Source of the DNA: an uncultured Alphaproteobacteria bacterium
GTDB lineage: Bacteria; Pseudomonadota; Alphaproteobacteria; HIMB59; GCA-002718135
Length of the DNA stretch: 64,000 nucleotides
Assembly: GCA_902577425.1 (NCBI GenBank)
Contig: CACGZD010000005.1
Span: 28,935 to 92,934 of the forward strand
Direction: 5' to 3'
This document shows positions 27,115 through 37,500 of the stretch, one piece after another. A program made the position numbers and the translations under genes. Under the pieces are notes generated by a model that saw only the letters and a list, made by a program, of their open reading frames with translations, had not been told where the DNA came from and did no database searches. Within the stretch, counting starts at the first letter, position 1, and the number at the start of each line of letters is the position of its first letter.

Positions 27115-27441
27115 TTAAGAAACAGTCATTTCTTTTGAAATATAATATTTTTCCCCATTATCGTCTATCCATTCAAAATCAAATTTACCACTTTCTTTAA
27201 CTTTATATTGAAAAACAATAAATGGATTAGTTGATATAGACGGCTCAAGATCCATCTGGAAAACTTCTTTTCCATTGAATTTAGCACTAAAAGAATTAAT
27301 TATCTGTCTTGGTATTATTTGACCATTATTATCTTTCATTCTACCACTATGCATGGGGTGTCTAATCAATGTTTTAATTTCGATAATCTCATCAATAGAG
27401 ACTTCCTTAGGTACTTTTACTCTTGGTTTAATTGAAGACAT
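27115..27441 (-). CDS. soxZ: SoxZ, sulfur carrier complex subunit
   Basis: SoxZ is the partner of SoxY in the periplasmic carrier complex that holds sulfur intermediates. At 108 residues it has the normal length and an immunoglobulin-like fold pattern: RVKVPKEVSIDEIIEIKTLIRHPMHSGR near the start and the conserved FQYKVKESGKFDFEWIDDNG. It has no signal peptide of its own, as is usual, because it travels with SoxY. It lies between soxY and soxC with short gaps. Confidence 0.95.
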   Translation of the reverse strand: MSSIKPRVKVPKEVSIDEIIEIKTLIRHPMHSGRMKDNNGQIIPRQIINSFSAKFNGKEVFQMDLEPSISTNPFIVFQYKVKESGKFDFEWIDDNGEKYYISKEMTVS

Positions 27442-27455
27442 AATTACTCCTTATA

Positions 27456-27920
27456 TTATCCACCACATCCACCGATTGTGACTTTTACTTTTGCATTGGT
27501 CATAAGAAATTGACCATTATTATTTTCAGCTAATAAATAAACATTTTGTGTTTTTGATAATCGTATTCTTGTTGCTGCAGAACATGATCCCATTTCTGGT
27601 GTGAAAGAGAATTTCGCAACATTTGGTGAAGGGTTTCCATCTGCTAAAATATAAACAGTTTTAATATGATCAGACTCAGTCATAGGGCTGTCTATTTCAA
27701 AAGTAACTTTTACCTGATTACCATTTTCTGCAATTTCTGGTAAGTCAAAATAAATGTCACTTTCAGTTGCTCCCAATCCCTTTGTAATTTCATTTATTCT
27801 ATCTAAAGCTTGGCTAGATTGAGCAAATGATATTGAAGGAAAAATTGCTGTTCCTGTAAAACCAGCAATAAGTAGCAAAGCATTTCTTCTTGAAATTTTT
27901 CTTAATTTTTTTAACTTCAT
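27456..27920 (-). CDS. soxY: SoxY, sulfur-carrier protein
   Basis: SoxY carries pathway intermediates on a C-terminal cysteine. The protein is 154 residues long and ends VTIGGCGG, the exact flexible tail carrying the carrier Cys. A twin-arginine-like leader (ISRRNALLLIAGFTG) precedes SISFAQ, the probable cleavage region. It is followed by soxZ after 14 bases. The preceding 78-base gap separates it from soxS and may contain a promoter or ribosome site (an AGGAGAG-like sequence just before the ATG). Confidence 0.96.
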   Translation of the reverse strand: MKLKKLRKISRRNALLLIAGFTGTAIFPSISFAQSSQALDRINEITKGLGATESDIYFDLPEIAENGNQVKVTFEIDSPMTESDHIKTVYILADGNPSPNVAKFSFTPEMGSCSAATRIRLSKTQNVYLLAENNNGQFLMTNAKVKVTIGGCGG

Positions 27921-27998
27921 TTATACTCTCCTCGTCATAAAGATCGCAAATATACAATATATTATTTAATAATGAATTTATTCAAATCAATCAAATAC

Positions 27999-28361
27999 TT
28001 AATCAAAACCAAGAATTTCATCCACTTGCCACCAAAACATTTCTGCACTTGAATATCCTATAATTCGTCCAATTTCTTCTTTTTCCTTAAAAAAAACAAA
28101 TGTTGGTGTAATTTTTGTTTCATAATTTTCTGAGTCATTGCTTATTGAGTATTTATCAAGCTCAATTCTTTCCAAAGGGAAGCTTTTGGCAATATCAGTT
28201 TTAGGGTAAATTTCACCAATTTCTTTTTCCCAAATTTGACAGTAAACACAATAATCAGCTGTTATCATCAGAAGTTTATTATCAGCAAAAGATGATTTTA
28301 CAGGAAATAAAAAAATAACTATTAAAATCAATACTAGATTTCTTTTTTTTGATTTGAACAT
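27999..28361 (-). CDS. soxS: SoxS/SoxW-like periplasmic thioredoxin
   Basis: This 120-residue thioredoxin-fold protein has an N-terminal hydrophobic export or anchor segment (LVLILIVIFLFPVKSSFA). The redox motif CVYC (about 37-40) is followed by ITPTFVFFKEKEEIGRIIGY, which contains the cis-Pro region. Family members keep SoxY in an active reduced state in Paracoccus-type sox operons. It begins two bases after the livM stop and precedes soxY. It therefore bridges the liv and sox genes and could be cotranscribed with both. Confidence 0.82.
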   Translation of the reverse strand: MFKSKKRNLVLILIVIFLFPVKSSFADNKLLMITADYCVYCQIWEKEIGEIYPKTDIAKSFPLERIELDKYSISNDSENYETKITPTFVFFKEKEEIGRIIGYSSAEMFWWQVDEILGFD

Positions 28362-28363
28362 GT

Positions 28364-29737
28364 TTATGAATATCTTATTTTTTCAGGTAAGATTCCTTTA
28401 GGTCTAAACCTCATTATTAATAGTAATATTGAACCCATAATTAAATATCTAAAATAAGGAATGCTGTCTAATAAATGTAATTTAAATTTATTATCTGGAG
28501 CTAATCCTGATGTAAGATTTTCAATGATAAATTGTGAAGCTGGAGCAGCTTCAATCCAAACAAACCAAATAATAAAGCCCCCTAATATTCCGCCTAAGTT
28601 ATTTCCTGTACCTCCCACTATAACCATAATCCATATTAAAAAAGTATATCGTAAAGGTTGAAAACTTGCAGGTGTAAATAAGCCATCTAAAGTAATTAAC
28701 ATTGCACCTGAAATTCCTACAACTGCTGAACCAATAACAAATATATGAAGATGTCTCTTAACAATATCTTTACCCATGGCATTTGCAGAAACTTCATTAT
28801 CTCTTATTGCACGCATCATTCTACCCCAAGGAGATATTTGGGCTTTATTAGCTAAATATAAAATAATTAGTAAAACGATAGAAAATAAACCTGCATAACA
28901 TAATTTTACAAATATACCTGATGCATCAATAACTAAATTGGTTAAATATAACTGTCTATCACTAGAATCAGTAATTCTCTCTAAAGATGTTTTATTAAAA
29001 AAACTTACAAAAGAGATAAACCAATCAGTTTGCTGTAAATTAATCTCATAGGGGACAGGTCTTTTTAATCCAATAACATTTTTAACACCTCGTGATAGCC
29101 AGTCTTCATGTTTTAATACAGCTATAATTATTTCAGAAATACCGAGAGTAGCTATTGCTAGATAATCTGAACGCAAACCAAGAGTTATTTTTCCAATAAT
29201 AAAAGCAACTCCAGCTGCAAAAAGTCCACCAACTACCCAAGAAAAAATTATGGGTAATCCTAAACCGCCTAAAAAACCACTTATTGCAGGATTAACTGCT
29301 TCAATTGCATGAACAGAAGGGCGATAAAAAATATTTATAATTATAATGCCTACAATGATTATAAAAGCAATTAACCAATATTTTTTTTTATTATTTTTAA
29401 ATCTCTTGTTGATGAATATTATTAAAAAAACTGTTGCGATTAAAAGAATAAGACTTGTAATCATGCCTCTTCCTCCAACTCTCCAGGCTTCTCCAACAGG
29501 GGAATAGGAAACTAATACAGCGGCTAGTCCTCCTAGAGCTGTAAAGCCCATAATTCCTACATTAAAAATCCCTGCATAACCCCATTGCATATTTATTCCC
29601 ATACTCATGATTGCTGAGATAATGCACATATTTAATATCGATAGACTTAAAGACCATGACTGAAAAATACCTACAAACAAAAATAACAAAGCCATTATTG
29701 CAATTGATATAGTTTCAGTACTTTTATTTTTAATCAT
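28364..29737 (-). CDS. livM: Branched-chain amino acid-type ABC permease LivM
   Basis: This is an inner-membrane permease of a HAAT importer. It is 457 residues long, with about ten hydrophobic segments. Diagnostic stretches are NMQWGYAGIFNVGIMGFTALGG, LRSDYLAIATLGISEIII, and the cytoplasmic loop SPWGRMMRAIRDNEVSANAMGKD, which contacts the ATPase. It is longer than standard LivM because of a soluble loop near 215-260 (KRPVPYEINLQQTDWF...). It overlaps livH by 4 bases. The adjacent soxS start leaves no room for a separate terminator. Confidence 0.92.
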   Translation of the reverse strand: MIKNKSTETISIAIMALLFLFVGIFQSWSLSLSILNMCIISAIMSMGINMQWGYAGIFNVGIMGFTALGGLAAVLVSYSPVGEAWRVGGRGMITSLILLIATVFLIIFINKRFKNNKKKYWLIAFIIIVGIIIINIFYRPSVHAIEAVNPAISGFLGGLGLPIIFSWVVGGLFAAGVAFIIGKITLGLRSDYLAIATLGISEIIIAVLKHEDWLSRGVKNVIGLKRPVPYEINLQQTDWFISFVSFFNKTSLERITDSSDRQLYLTNLVIDASGIFVKLCYAGLFSIVLLIILYLANKAQISPWGRMMRAIRDNEVSANAMGKDIVKRHLHIFVIGSAVVGISGAMLITLDGLFTPASFQPLRYTFLIWIMVIVGGTGNNLGGILGGFIIWFVWIEAAPASQFIIENLTSGLAPDNKFKLHLLDSIPYFRYLIMGSILLLIMRFRPKGILPEKIRYS

Positions 29738-30747
29738 AAAGTTCTTCCTTTAAAAATTCCTGAAGGTCGCACTAACAATACAATTACTAAAATAGAAAAA
29801 GAGACAGCAAACTTGTAATCTGTAGAAAGCAATTGAACAAGACCGGAGGGTTCTAAATTTTCTGGAAGAATATATTTTAAAAATTTCTTGTATGCATAAG
29901 TAATCATTATTTCAGAAAATGCTATAACATACCCCCCTACTACTGCTCCAACTGGACTGCCAATACCTCCAACAATTGCAGAAGCAAAAATTGGCAATAC
30001 TAATCCCAAATATGTAAAAGGTTTATAACTCTTATCTAGTCCGTATAGAGTTCCAGCTACGCAAGCTAATGTTCCAACAATTAACCAGGTAATAAAAACA
30101 ACTTTCTCTGGATTAATTCCTGATAACAAAGCTAAATCTTCATTATCAGAAAATGCTCTCATTGATTTTCCAGTTTTTGTTTTTTGAAGAAACCAAAATA
30201 AAAAAATCAACAAAACAATAGTGATAAAAATAGTTATTACTTGTGTAGACTTCAAAGCTAAACCTTCATTTAAGCCAGTCATTTCCTTAAATTGTTTTGC
30301 TTTAATGATAAATTTTTGACCATCAAAAAACTTTTTGTCATTTGGTCCTATAATAATTCTAATGATTGCATTAACTACAAACATTACTCCTATAGATGCC
30401 ATTGCAATTACAACAGGGGCACTTTTTTTAATTCTATAATAACGAAAAACTAATCTATTTGTTAATAGGCATAATATAATGGTAAAAAAAATTGAAAATG
30501 GTATTGCTAATAATGCAGTAGGTAAAATGCCTAAATTAATTCCATATGATTGAAAAAACCAAGTAATTAAAATTGTAGTCATAGCACCAAAAGACATCAA
30601 TTCACCATGGGCAAAATTAGCAAATCTTAAAATTGCATAAATAAATGATACACCTAGTGCGCCTAAAGCAAGTTGAGAGCCATAAGATAAAGCGGGAATA
30701 AATACAAAATTAAGCAAGACAACAATAGCATTTAAAAAATCTATCAT
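29734..30747 (-). CDS. livH: Branched-chain amino acid-type ABC permease LivH
   Basis: This is the second HAAT permease, 337 residues. GSQLALGALGVSFIYAILRFANFAHGELMSFGA near the N-terminus is the LivH signature. The loop TGKSMRAFSDNEDLALLSGINPEKV is the coupling region. FASAIVGGIGSPVGAVVGGYVIAFSE is also conserved. It follows livF by a few bases and overlaps livM. Together with LivGFM and the distant LivK-like receptor it makes a complete importer. Confidence 0.93.
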   Translation of the reverse strand: MIDFLNAIVVLLNFVFIPALSYGSQLALGALGVSFIYAILRFANFAHGELMSFGAMTTILITWFFQSYGINLGILPTALLAIPFSIFFTIILCLLTNRLVFRYYRIKKSAPVVIAMASIGVMFVVNAIIRIIIGPNDKKFFDGQKFIIKAKQFKEMTGLNEGLALKSTQVITIFITIVLLIFLFWFLQKTKTGKSMRAFSDNEDLALLSGINPEKVVFITWLIVGTLACVAGTLYGLDKSYKPFTYLGLVLPIFASAIVGGIGSPVGAVVGGYVIAFSEIMITYAYKKFLKYILPENLEPSGLVQLLSTDYKFAVSFSILVIVLLVRPSGIFKGRTL

Positions 30748-30750
30748 TTT

Positions 30751-31455
30751 TTATCCTCCTAAAAATGATTTACGAACATCTGGATTTTCTAATAATTCTT
30801 TTCCTGATCCTTCATTTCTATTTTTGCCGTTGACTAACACATATCCTCGATCAGCTATATTCAGAGCTTGTTTAGCGTTTTGTTCAACCATTAAAATACC
30901 AACTCCAGTTTTGCCAACCTCAATAATTCTAGAAAAGAGCTCATCCATAACTATTGGTGAAACACCAGCCGTAGGCTCATCTAACATAAGAATCTTTGGC
31001 ATAGTCATCAACGCTCTACCAAAAGCTACTTGTTGTCTTTGACCACCAGATAATTCACCTGCATTTTGATTTCTTTTTTCTTTTAATATTGGAAAAAGAT
31101 CATAAATTTGCTCTATTGTTTCATGAATATTATCTTTTCGTAAAAAAGCTCCCATTTCTAAATTTTCTTCAACAGTTAGACCTGTAAAAACATTTTGATT
31201 TTGAGGAACGAAGGCAATACCTAAACTAACTCTTTGCTGAGGAAGCATACTATCTATCTCATTACCTGAAAACTCAACTGATCCTTTAGACAACTTAAGC
31301 ATTCCTAACATTGCTTTCATGGCAGTAGATTTTCCTGCTCCATTAGGTCCAACTATAACAACTATCTCTCCTTGGTTTACAAAAAGATTAAGATCATTAA
31401 TGATGTCTACTCCTCCATAACCTGCAGTAATATTTTTTGCTAATAAACTAATCAT
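30751..31455 (-). CDS. livF: ABC transporter ATPase LivF
   Basis: This 234-residue ATPase is one of the two nucleotide-binding subunits of the HAAT importer. It contains Walker A GPNGAGKST (38-46), the Q-loop region FVPQNQNVF, signature LSGGQRQQVAFGRAL, Walker B KILMLDEPTAG, and the H-loop-equivalent MVEQNAK, the LivF form. It lies one base from livG and three from livH, so all four genes form a tight operon in the order G-F-H-M. Confidence 0.94.
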   Translation of the reverse strand: MISLLAKNITAGYGGVDIINDLNLFVNQGEIVVIVGPNGAGKSTAMKAMLGMLKLSKGSVEFSGNEIDSMLPQQRVSLGIAFVPQNQNVFTGLTVEENLEMGAFLRKDNIHETIEQIYDLFPILKEKRNQNAGELSGGQRQQVAFGRALMTMPKILMLDEPTAGVSPIVMDELFSRIIEVGKTGVGILMVEQNAKQALNIADRGYVLVNGKNRNEGSGKELLENPDVRKSFLGG

Positions 31456-31456
31456 A

Positions 31457-32230
31457 TTATACTTTTTTAACTTTTAACCCTCTACCCAAATACGCTTCAA
31501 TTACATCTTCATTAGTTTTAACCTCTGAAAATTTGCCTTTAAATAATACGCTTCCTTCAGCCATAACTATTACAGGATCACAAATTTTTTCAATTAAATC
31601 CATATCGTGTTCTATAACAAAAAAAGTATAGTTTTTTTCTTTATTTAATCTCAATATTGCATCACTAATATCATTTAATAATGTTCTATTAACACCTGCT
31701 CCAACCTCATCAAGTAAAACTACTTTTGAATCAACCATCATTGTTCTTCCTAATTCTAGTAATTTTTTTTGACCTCCCGATAGATTACCTGCTAGTTCTT
31801 GAGTAAGGTGATTTAAATTTAGAAATTCTATTACTTCAATTGCTTTTGTTCGAATTTCTTCCTCTTGTTTTTTTACATCATTATTTCGAAACCATGCATA
31901 AATCAAATTTTCTCCATATTGATTTGGAGGTACCATCATTAAATTTTCTAGAACCGTTAAAGTTGAAAATTCATGAGCTATTTGAAAAGTTCTTAAGATA
32001 CCTTTGCTAAAAAGATTATGGGGTTTTAATCCTGTAATATTTTGATTTTCTAAAAATATTTCTCCTTCATCTGGAACATAAACTCCAGCTATAGTATTAA
32101 ATAGTGTTGTTTTGCCCGCTCCATTTGGTCCAATTAAACCTGTAATAGAACCTTTTTCAATCTTCATGGAAGCATTATTTACAGCTCTTAGCCCACCAAA
32201 ATTTTTATTAATATTTCTAATCTCTAACAT
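31457..32230 (-). CDS. livG: ABC transporter ATPase LivG
   Basis: This 257-residue ATPase has Walker A GPNGAGKTT, an insertion typical of LivG (ILRTFQIAHEFSTLTVLENLM), signature LSGGQKKLLELGRTM, Walker B KVVLLDEVGAG and switch FVIEHDMD. Its ATG overlaps the rodA stop. The liv operon is therefore fused end to end with the cell-shape operon and may depend on its transcript or an internal promoter inside rodA. Confidence 0.93.
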   Translation of the reverse strand: MLEIRNINKNFGGLRAVNNASMKIEKGSITGLIGPNGAGKTTLFNTIAGVYVPDEGEIFLENQNITGLKPHNLFSKGILRTFQIAHEFSTLTVLENLMMVPPNQYGENLIYAWFRNNDVKKQEEEIRTKAIEVIEFLNLNHLTQELAGNLSGGQKKLLELGRTMMVDSKVVLLDEVGAGVNRTLLNDISDAILRLNKEKNYTFFVIEHDMDLIEKICDPVIVMAEGSVLFKGKFSEVKTNEDVIEAYLGRGLKVKKV

Positions 32231-33330
32231 TAGTTTTCTAATTTTTTATTATTATAATTTATATCAATGTTTAGTAATAAACCAAAAGATATCATTACAG
32301 CAAGCATAGCAGTTCCTCCATACGAAATAAGAGGTAGGGGGATTCCTACTACTGGCATTAAGCCAGTTACCATAGACATATTTAATAACACATATAAAAA
32401 TATATTACATGCTATGCCAAGACTTAAAACTCTTCCAAAAATATGAAATGATCTAAAACTTATATAAAAACAAATTAAAATTATTAATGAAAATAAAATC
32501 AGAACAAAAATAGTCCCTATAAAACCAAATTCCTCTCCAATTAATGTAAATATAAAATCAGTTTGTTTTTCCGGAAGAAATTCTAGATATGATTGAGTTC
32601 CTTGTAAAAAACCTTTTCCAGCAAGGCCTCCAGAACCTAAGGCTATTTTTGATTGAATCAACTGATATCCTTGCCCAAGAGGATCATTTTCAGGATTTAA
32701 GAAAGACAAAATTCTTTTCTGTTGATATGGTTTAATATAATTCCACAAAAAAGGAATCGAAATTAAAACGGATATAGAGCCAACTATAAATTTCCATATT
32801 TTAACACCAGAAATAAACATTACCATTATTCCCAAAATTAATATAGTTAATGCTGTACCCAAGTCAGGTTGTAATAATGTAAGAACAAAAGGTATGCCTA
32901 TAATTAGTATAGGAAAAAATAAATATATTACATTGCCAATTTTTTCATATTTAATGTTATTATAATACTTAGCTAAACTTATAAGTATTCCAATTTTTAT
33001 TATTTCTGAAGGTTGAATGCTGATACCAAAAATTTTGATCCATCTTTCAGCGCCTTTACCTAACGATCCAATAACTTCAACAGAAAGCAATAAAATTAAA
33101 CAAAGCAACAAAAATGGATATGCATATTTATAAATTAATTTTATGTCAATTAATGCAATTAATAACATAAAAATAAAAAGTGCACAAAATCTTACTAAAT
33201 GTCTTACTGACCAAGGATAAAAATTACCATCTGCAGCAGAATACAAAGCTGCAAGGCCAATAAGAAATATTAAAATAATTAGAAAAATAAGTAGAAAGTT
33301 TATTTTAAAAAAATTATTAAAAATAATCAC
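32230..33330 (-). CDS. rodA: RodA peptidoglycan glycosyltransferase (SEDS)
   Basis: RodA polymerises lipid II for sidewall growth as the partner of PBP2. It is 366 residues long with about ten membrane helices. SEDS hallmarks are GKGAERWIKIFGISIQPSEIIKIG, the loop with the catalytic Asp in LLQPDLGTALTI, and C-terminal VTGLMPVVGIPLPLISYGGTAML. It overlaps mrdA by one base on its 5' side and livG on its 3' side. It is the last gene of mreBCD-mrdA-rodA. Confidence 0.95.
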   Translation of the reverse strand: MIIFNNFFKINFLLIFLIILIFLIGLAALYSAADGNFYPWSVRHLVRFCALFIFMLLIALIDIKLIYKYAYPFLLLCLILLLSVEVIGSLGKGAERWIKIFGISIQPSEIIKIGILISLAKYYNNIKYEKIGNVIYLFFPILIIGIPFVLTLLQPDLGTALTILILGIMVMFISGVKIWKFIVGSISVLISIPFLWNYIKPYQQKRILSFLNPENDPLGQGYQLIQSKIALGSGGLAGKGFLQGTQSYLEFLPEKQTDFIFTLIGEEFGFIGTIFVLILFSLIILICFYISFRSFHIFGRVLSLGIACNIFLYVLLNMSMVTGLMPVVGIPLPLISYGGTAMLAVMISFGLLLNIDINYNNKKLEN

Positions 33331-35129
33331 TATATTGTATCCTTGATAAATTGAAATACATCTCTAGCAATTGGCGCAGCTGTTGAGGCCCCGGATCCTC
33401 CATGTTCAATTACTACAGATAAAGAATATCTAGGTTTTTCTGAGGGCATATAGCCCACAAATAATGCATGATCTCTATTTTTCCACTCAACTTCTTTTTT
33501 TCTAAAATTATCACTTTCTCTCTCAGCCATTGTAATCTTTTTTACTTGCGAAGTTCCTGTTTTACCTGAAAAATCAAAATTGCTAGCTTTAGAATTAATA
33601 GCGGTTCCTTTTGGCTCATTAACAACTTTAAACATAGCTTCTTTTATAATTTTTAGAGACTCTGAATATTTGTTCATTTTATTAAAACTTGTTTTCTGAG
33701 AAATTTTTAAAATTGAAGGATTAATTTTTTTTCCCCCTGATGCAATTCTTGCTGTCATTATAGCTAGCTGAAGTGGAGATGTTAAAACATACCCCTGTCC
33801 TATTGCTGCATTTAAAGTTTCTCCTCCATACCAACTTTCTTTATATGTATTTTTCTTCCATTTTTTATTTGGAATAATTCCTTTTTTTTGATTTAATAAT
33901 TGAACATTATAAGTTTGACCTAAACCAAAATCTTTTGCTACTTCTGCAATTCTATCAATGCCAACTTTAATGGATAAATTGTAAAAGAAAACATCACATG
34001 ACTCTTGTATAGCTGATACAATATTCATATTACCATGTCCTTTATTTTTCCAACAATGAAAAAATCTATCGCCAAACTCTATTTTACCTTCACAAAAAAC
34101 TTTATCATTTTTATCTATTAATCCATCTTTTAAAGCAGCTATAGCTACTATCATTTTAAAAGTTGATCCAGGAGCGTATAATCCTTGGATAGATCTATTG
34201 GTTAAAGGAGATAAATAATTATTTAGTAGAGAATTCCAATAATCTACATTTGGTTTTTGAATTATTAAATTAGAATTAAAATTAGGAGTAGAAACCATAG
34301 ATAATATTTCTCCTGTTTCTATATCCAATAAAACAATTGAACCTGCTTTATGTTCAGCAATTCTGCCAGCTAAATATTTTTGTATTTTTGAATCTATAGA
34401 TAGATTAATTTCTTTTCCTTTAGTACTTAATTTTTTTGAAATTTCTCTGATTATTCTTCCAGATGAATTTACTTCTACTTCTCTATTGCCTGGTTGACCA
34501 ACTAATAATTCATTAAATGTTTTTTCTAAACCTTGCTTACCTATATTTAATAATGGCATATTCGAGATATAGGGTAAATTTAAATCTTTCTTTGATGGCT
34601 TATTAACATAACCTAATAAATGGGAGAAATATTCATTTTGAGGATAAAATCTTTGAAAATCTTCTACTAAAGAGATTCCTTCTAAATAATTTTTATTAGT
34701 CTCAATTATTTCTAAAGTTTTCCAATCTAAATTTTCTTTAACTTTAATCTTTTCAAACTTTTTAACAGTCTTGCTTAAATTAATAATTTTTCTTTTAGTT
34801 TGAAAATCTAAATCAATAAAATTTGATAAATCATTTAATGCTTTATTTAAATTTTTTGTTTGTTCAGGCGTTATATACAAATCAAAAACTTTTAAATTTG
34901 AAGCTATAATATTACCTTTTCTATCTTTGATTATTCCTCGAACAGGATATAAAATCTCAACATTTATTTGATTGTTTTTTGATAATGTTTCATATTTTGA
35001 AGAATTAGTAATTTGAATATCAAATAGTCTATAAGATATTACAGAAAAAAGACCAAGTTTAGTTAATAATAAAAAAAAAGACCTTCTATTTAAATTTTTT
35101 ATTTGTTTTTTTTGATCAAAATATTGCAT
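33330..35129 (-). CDS. mrdA: Penicillin-binding protein 2 (elongasome transpeptidase)
   Basis: PBP2 crosslinks peptidoglycan during elongation. It is 599 residues long. One membrane anchor (about 17-38) is followed by the dimerisation or pedestal domain with YPVRGIIKDRKGN. The transpeptidase domain has SxxK as PGSTFKMI, SxN in QESCDVFFYNLS and KTGT as FSGKTGTSQVK. All three active-site motifs are intact. It sits between mreD and rodA with one-base overlaps, consistent with stoichiometric production of the rod complex. Confidence 0.95.
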   Translation of the reverse strand: MQYFDQKKQIKNLNRRSFFLLLTKLGLFSVISYRLFDIQITNSSKYETLSKNNQINVEILYPVRGIIKDRKGNIIASNLKVFDLYITPEQTKNLNKALNDLSNFIDLDFQTKRKIINLSKTVKKFEKIKVKENLDWKTLEIIETNKNYLEGISLVEDFQRFYPQNEYFSHLLGYVNKPSKKDLNLPYISNMPLLNIGKQGLEKTFNELLVGQPGNREVEVNSSGRIIREISKKLSTKGKEINLSIDSKIQKYLAGRIAEHKAGSIVLLDIETGEILSMVSTPNFNSNLIIQKPNVDYWNSLLNNYLSPLTNRSIQGLYAPGSTFKMIVAIAALKDGLIDKNDKVFCEGKIEFGDRFFHCWKNKGHGNMNIVSAIQESCDVFFYNLSIKVGIDRIAEVAKDFGLGQTYNVQLLNQKKGIIPNKKWKKNTYKESWYGGETLNAAIGQGYVLTSPLQLAIMTARIASGGKKINPSILKISQKTSFNKMNKYSESLKIIKEAMFKVVNEPKGTAINSKASNFDFSGKTGTSQVKKITMAERESDNFRKKEVEWKNRDHALFVGYMPSEKPRYSLSVVIEHGGSGASTAAPIARDVFQFIKDTI

Positions 35130-35620
35130 TATTTAATTAAATCAATCTTAGAAAATATTACAAACAAAGGATAAGATAATACTAAAGATAACACAAAAAC
35201 TTTAATCATAAAAAATAAATTTATTGGATAACTAAATAAAATAAAAGATAAAAATATTTCAATAAAAATCATTGATATCTGAAGAAATATTAAAAAAAAA
35301 TAAATTCTTAAATAATTAAAATTTATGATATATTTTTTAAAAAACTGCAATATTAATAATACAAACACAAAAGTTAATAGATGAGGGCCTATTTCATTAA
35401 TCCATAATAAATCTAAACCTAAACCATATAAAAAAAAAATAAAATAAAGACTTTTTCTAAAATGATAAATCCCAAGATAAATAATTAAATAATGAAAAAC
35501 GCAATATAGAGAATAATATATTATTAAAAGATCATTTATTGGATTTACAACAATTGCAAAAATAATTAACAAAATAATATTATAAACTTGAAAAGAAGTT
35601 AGATGCAAAAAAGATCGCAT
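35129..35620 (-). CDS. mreD: MreD-like rod-shape membrane protein
   Basis: This small, very hydrophobic protein of 163 residues has about five membrane segments. MreD proteins diverge strongly, and no diagnostic motif is certain beyond YGLGLDLLWINEIGPHLLTFV, which resembles the conserved G-x2-x-D-x5-G-x3 region. The call rests on its position between mreC and mrdA and the matching size. Its stop overlaps the mrdA start. Confidence 0.82.
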   Translation of the reverse strand: MRSFLHLTSFQVYNIILLIIFAIVVNPINDLLIIYYSLYCVFHYLIIYLGIYHFRKSLYFIFFLYGLGLDLLWINEIGPHLLTFVFVLLILQFFKKYIINFNYLRIYFFLIFLQISMIFIEIFLSFILFSYPINLFFMIKVFVLSLVLSYPLFVIFSKIDLIK

Positions 35621-36444
35621 CTATTTTGATTTTACAACTTGCAAATAGTTAAGATTATTAAAATCAACATAAGGTAAGGCGATATAATGATCTGCATTAA
35701 CTTTTATCACTTTAGCTACCAATATATCTCTTGGAAATATTTTTGCATTTCCACTTGTTACTAGTAAATCTCCAAGTCTAGGCAATTTATTATTTTGAGT
35801 GTAACTACTAATTAAAAATTTACCATCTGCAGAACCAGTAAGCATAGAATAAGAATTATCCGATAAGGTTTTTACAGGAACTGAAGAAGAGGAATCATTT
35901 ATTAATAATACTTTTGATTTAGAATTTGTAGATAATATAGTTTTTCCTACTAGCCCTTTTTCATTAATAACAGCTAAATCGTTTACAATATTATAATTTA
36001 AACCAGCATTAATTGTTACTTGATTTGTATATATGCCAGGGGTTTGATTAATCACCGCAGCTGTTTTGATAATATCAACCTGATGTGAAGTAGAATTTAA
36101 TAATTTTTTAAAAACTCTATTTTCCCTAGAGTTTTTTATAGCTAAAGTTTGCCATTTCTTTAAACGTATAATTTCTTCTTTTAATTTCAAGTTTTCATGT
36201 TCTAAATATTGAATATTTTGAATACGTAAATTTAAATTATTTATAGTAGTGATAGGAGAAGAAATAATTTTTGTTACTGGTAACAAATAATCAACTCCAT
36301 AACCTTTTACTTTATCAATCAGAAAGTAATCTGTTTTATTGAAAATAATTAAAAAAAAAGTTAATAAAAATAATAAGGGTAATAAAAAACTTGGTATTGA
36401 TTTTTTTTTAGTAGAAGAACTAGTATTAAATCTCTTAAACATCA

Positions 36445-36445
<1 letters not shown>
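35621..36445 (-). CDS. mreC: Rod-shape protein MreC
   Basis: MreC is an inner-membrane protein with a periplasmic beta domain that activates PBP2/RodA. It is 274 residues long: one membrane helix (about 21-38), a coiled-coil stretch (EHENLKLKEEIIRLKKW), then the beta domain containing NAGLNYNIVNDLAVINEKGLVGK and DLLVTSGNAKIFPRDILVA. Its ATG overlaps the mreB stop (TAATG). Confidence 0.93.
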
Positions 36446-37500
<1,055 letters not shown>

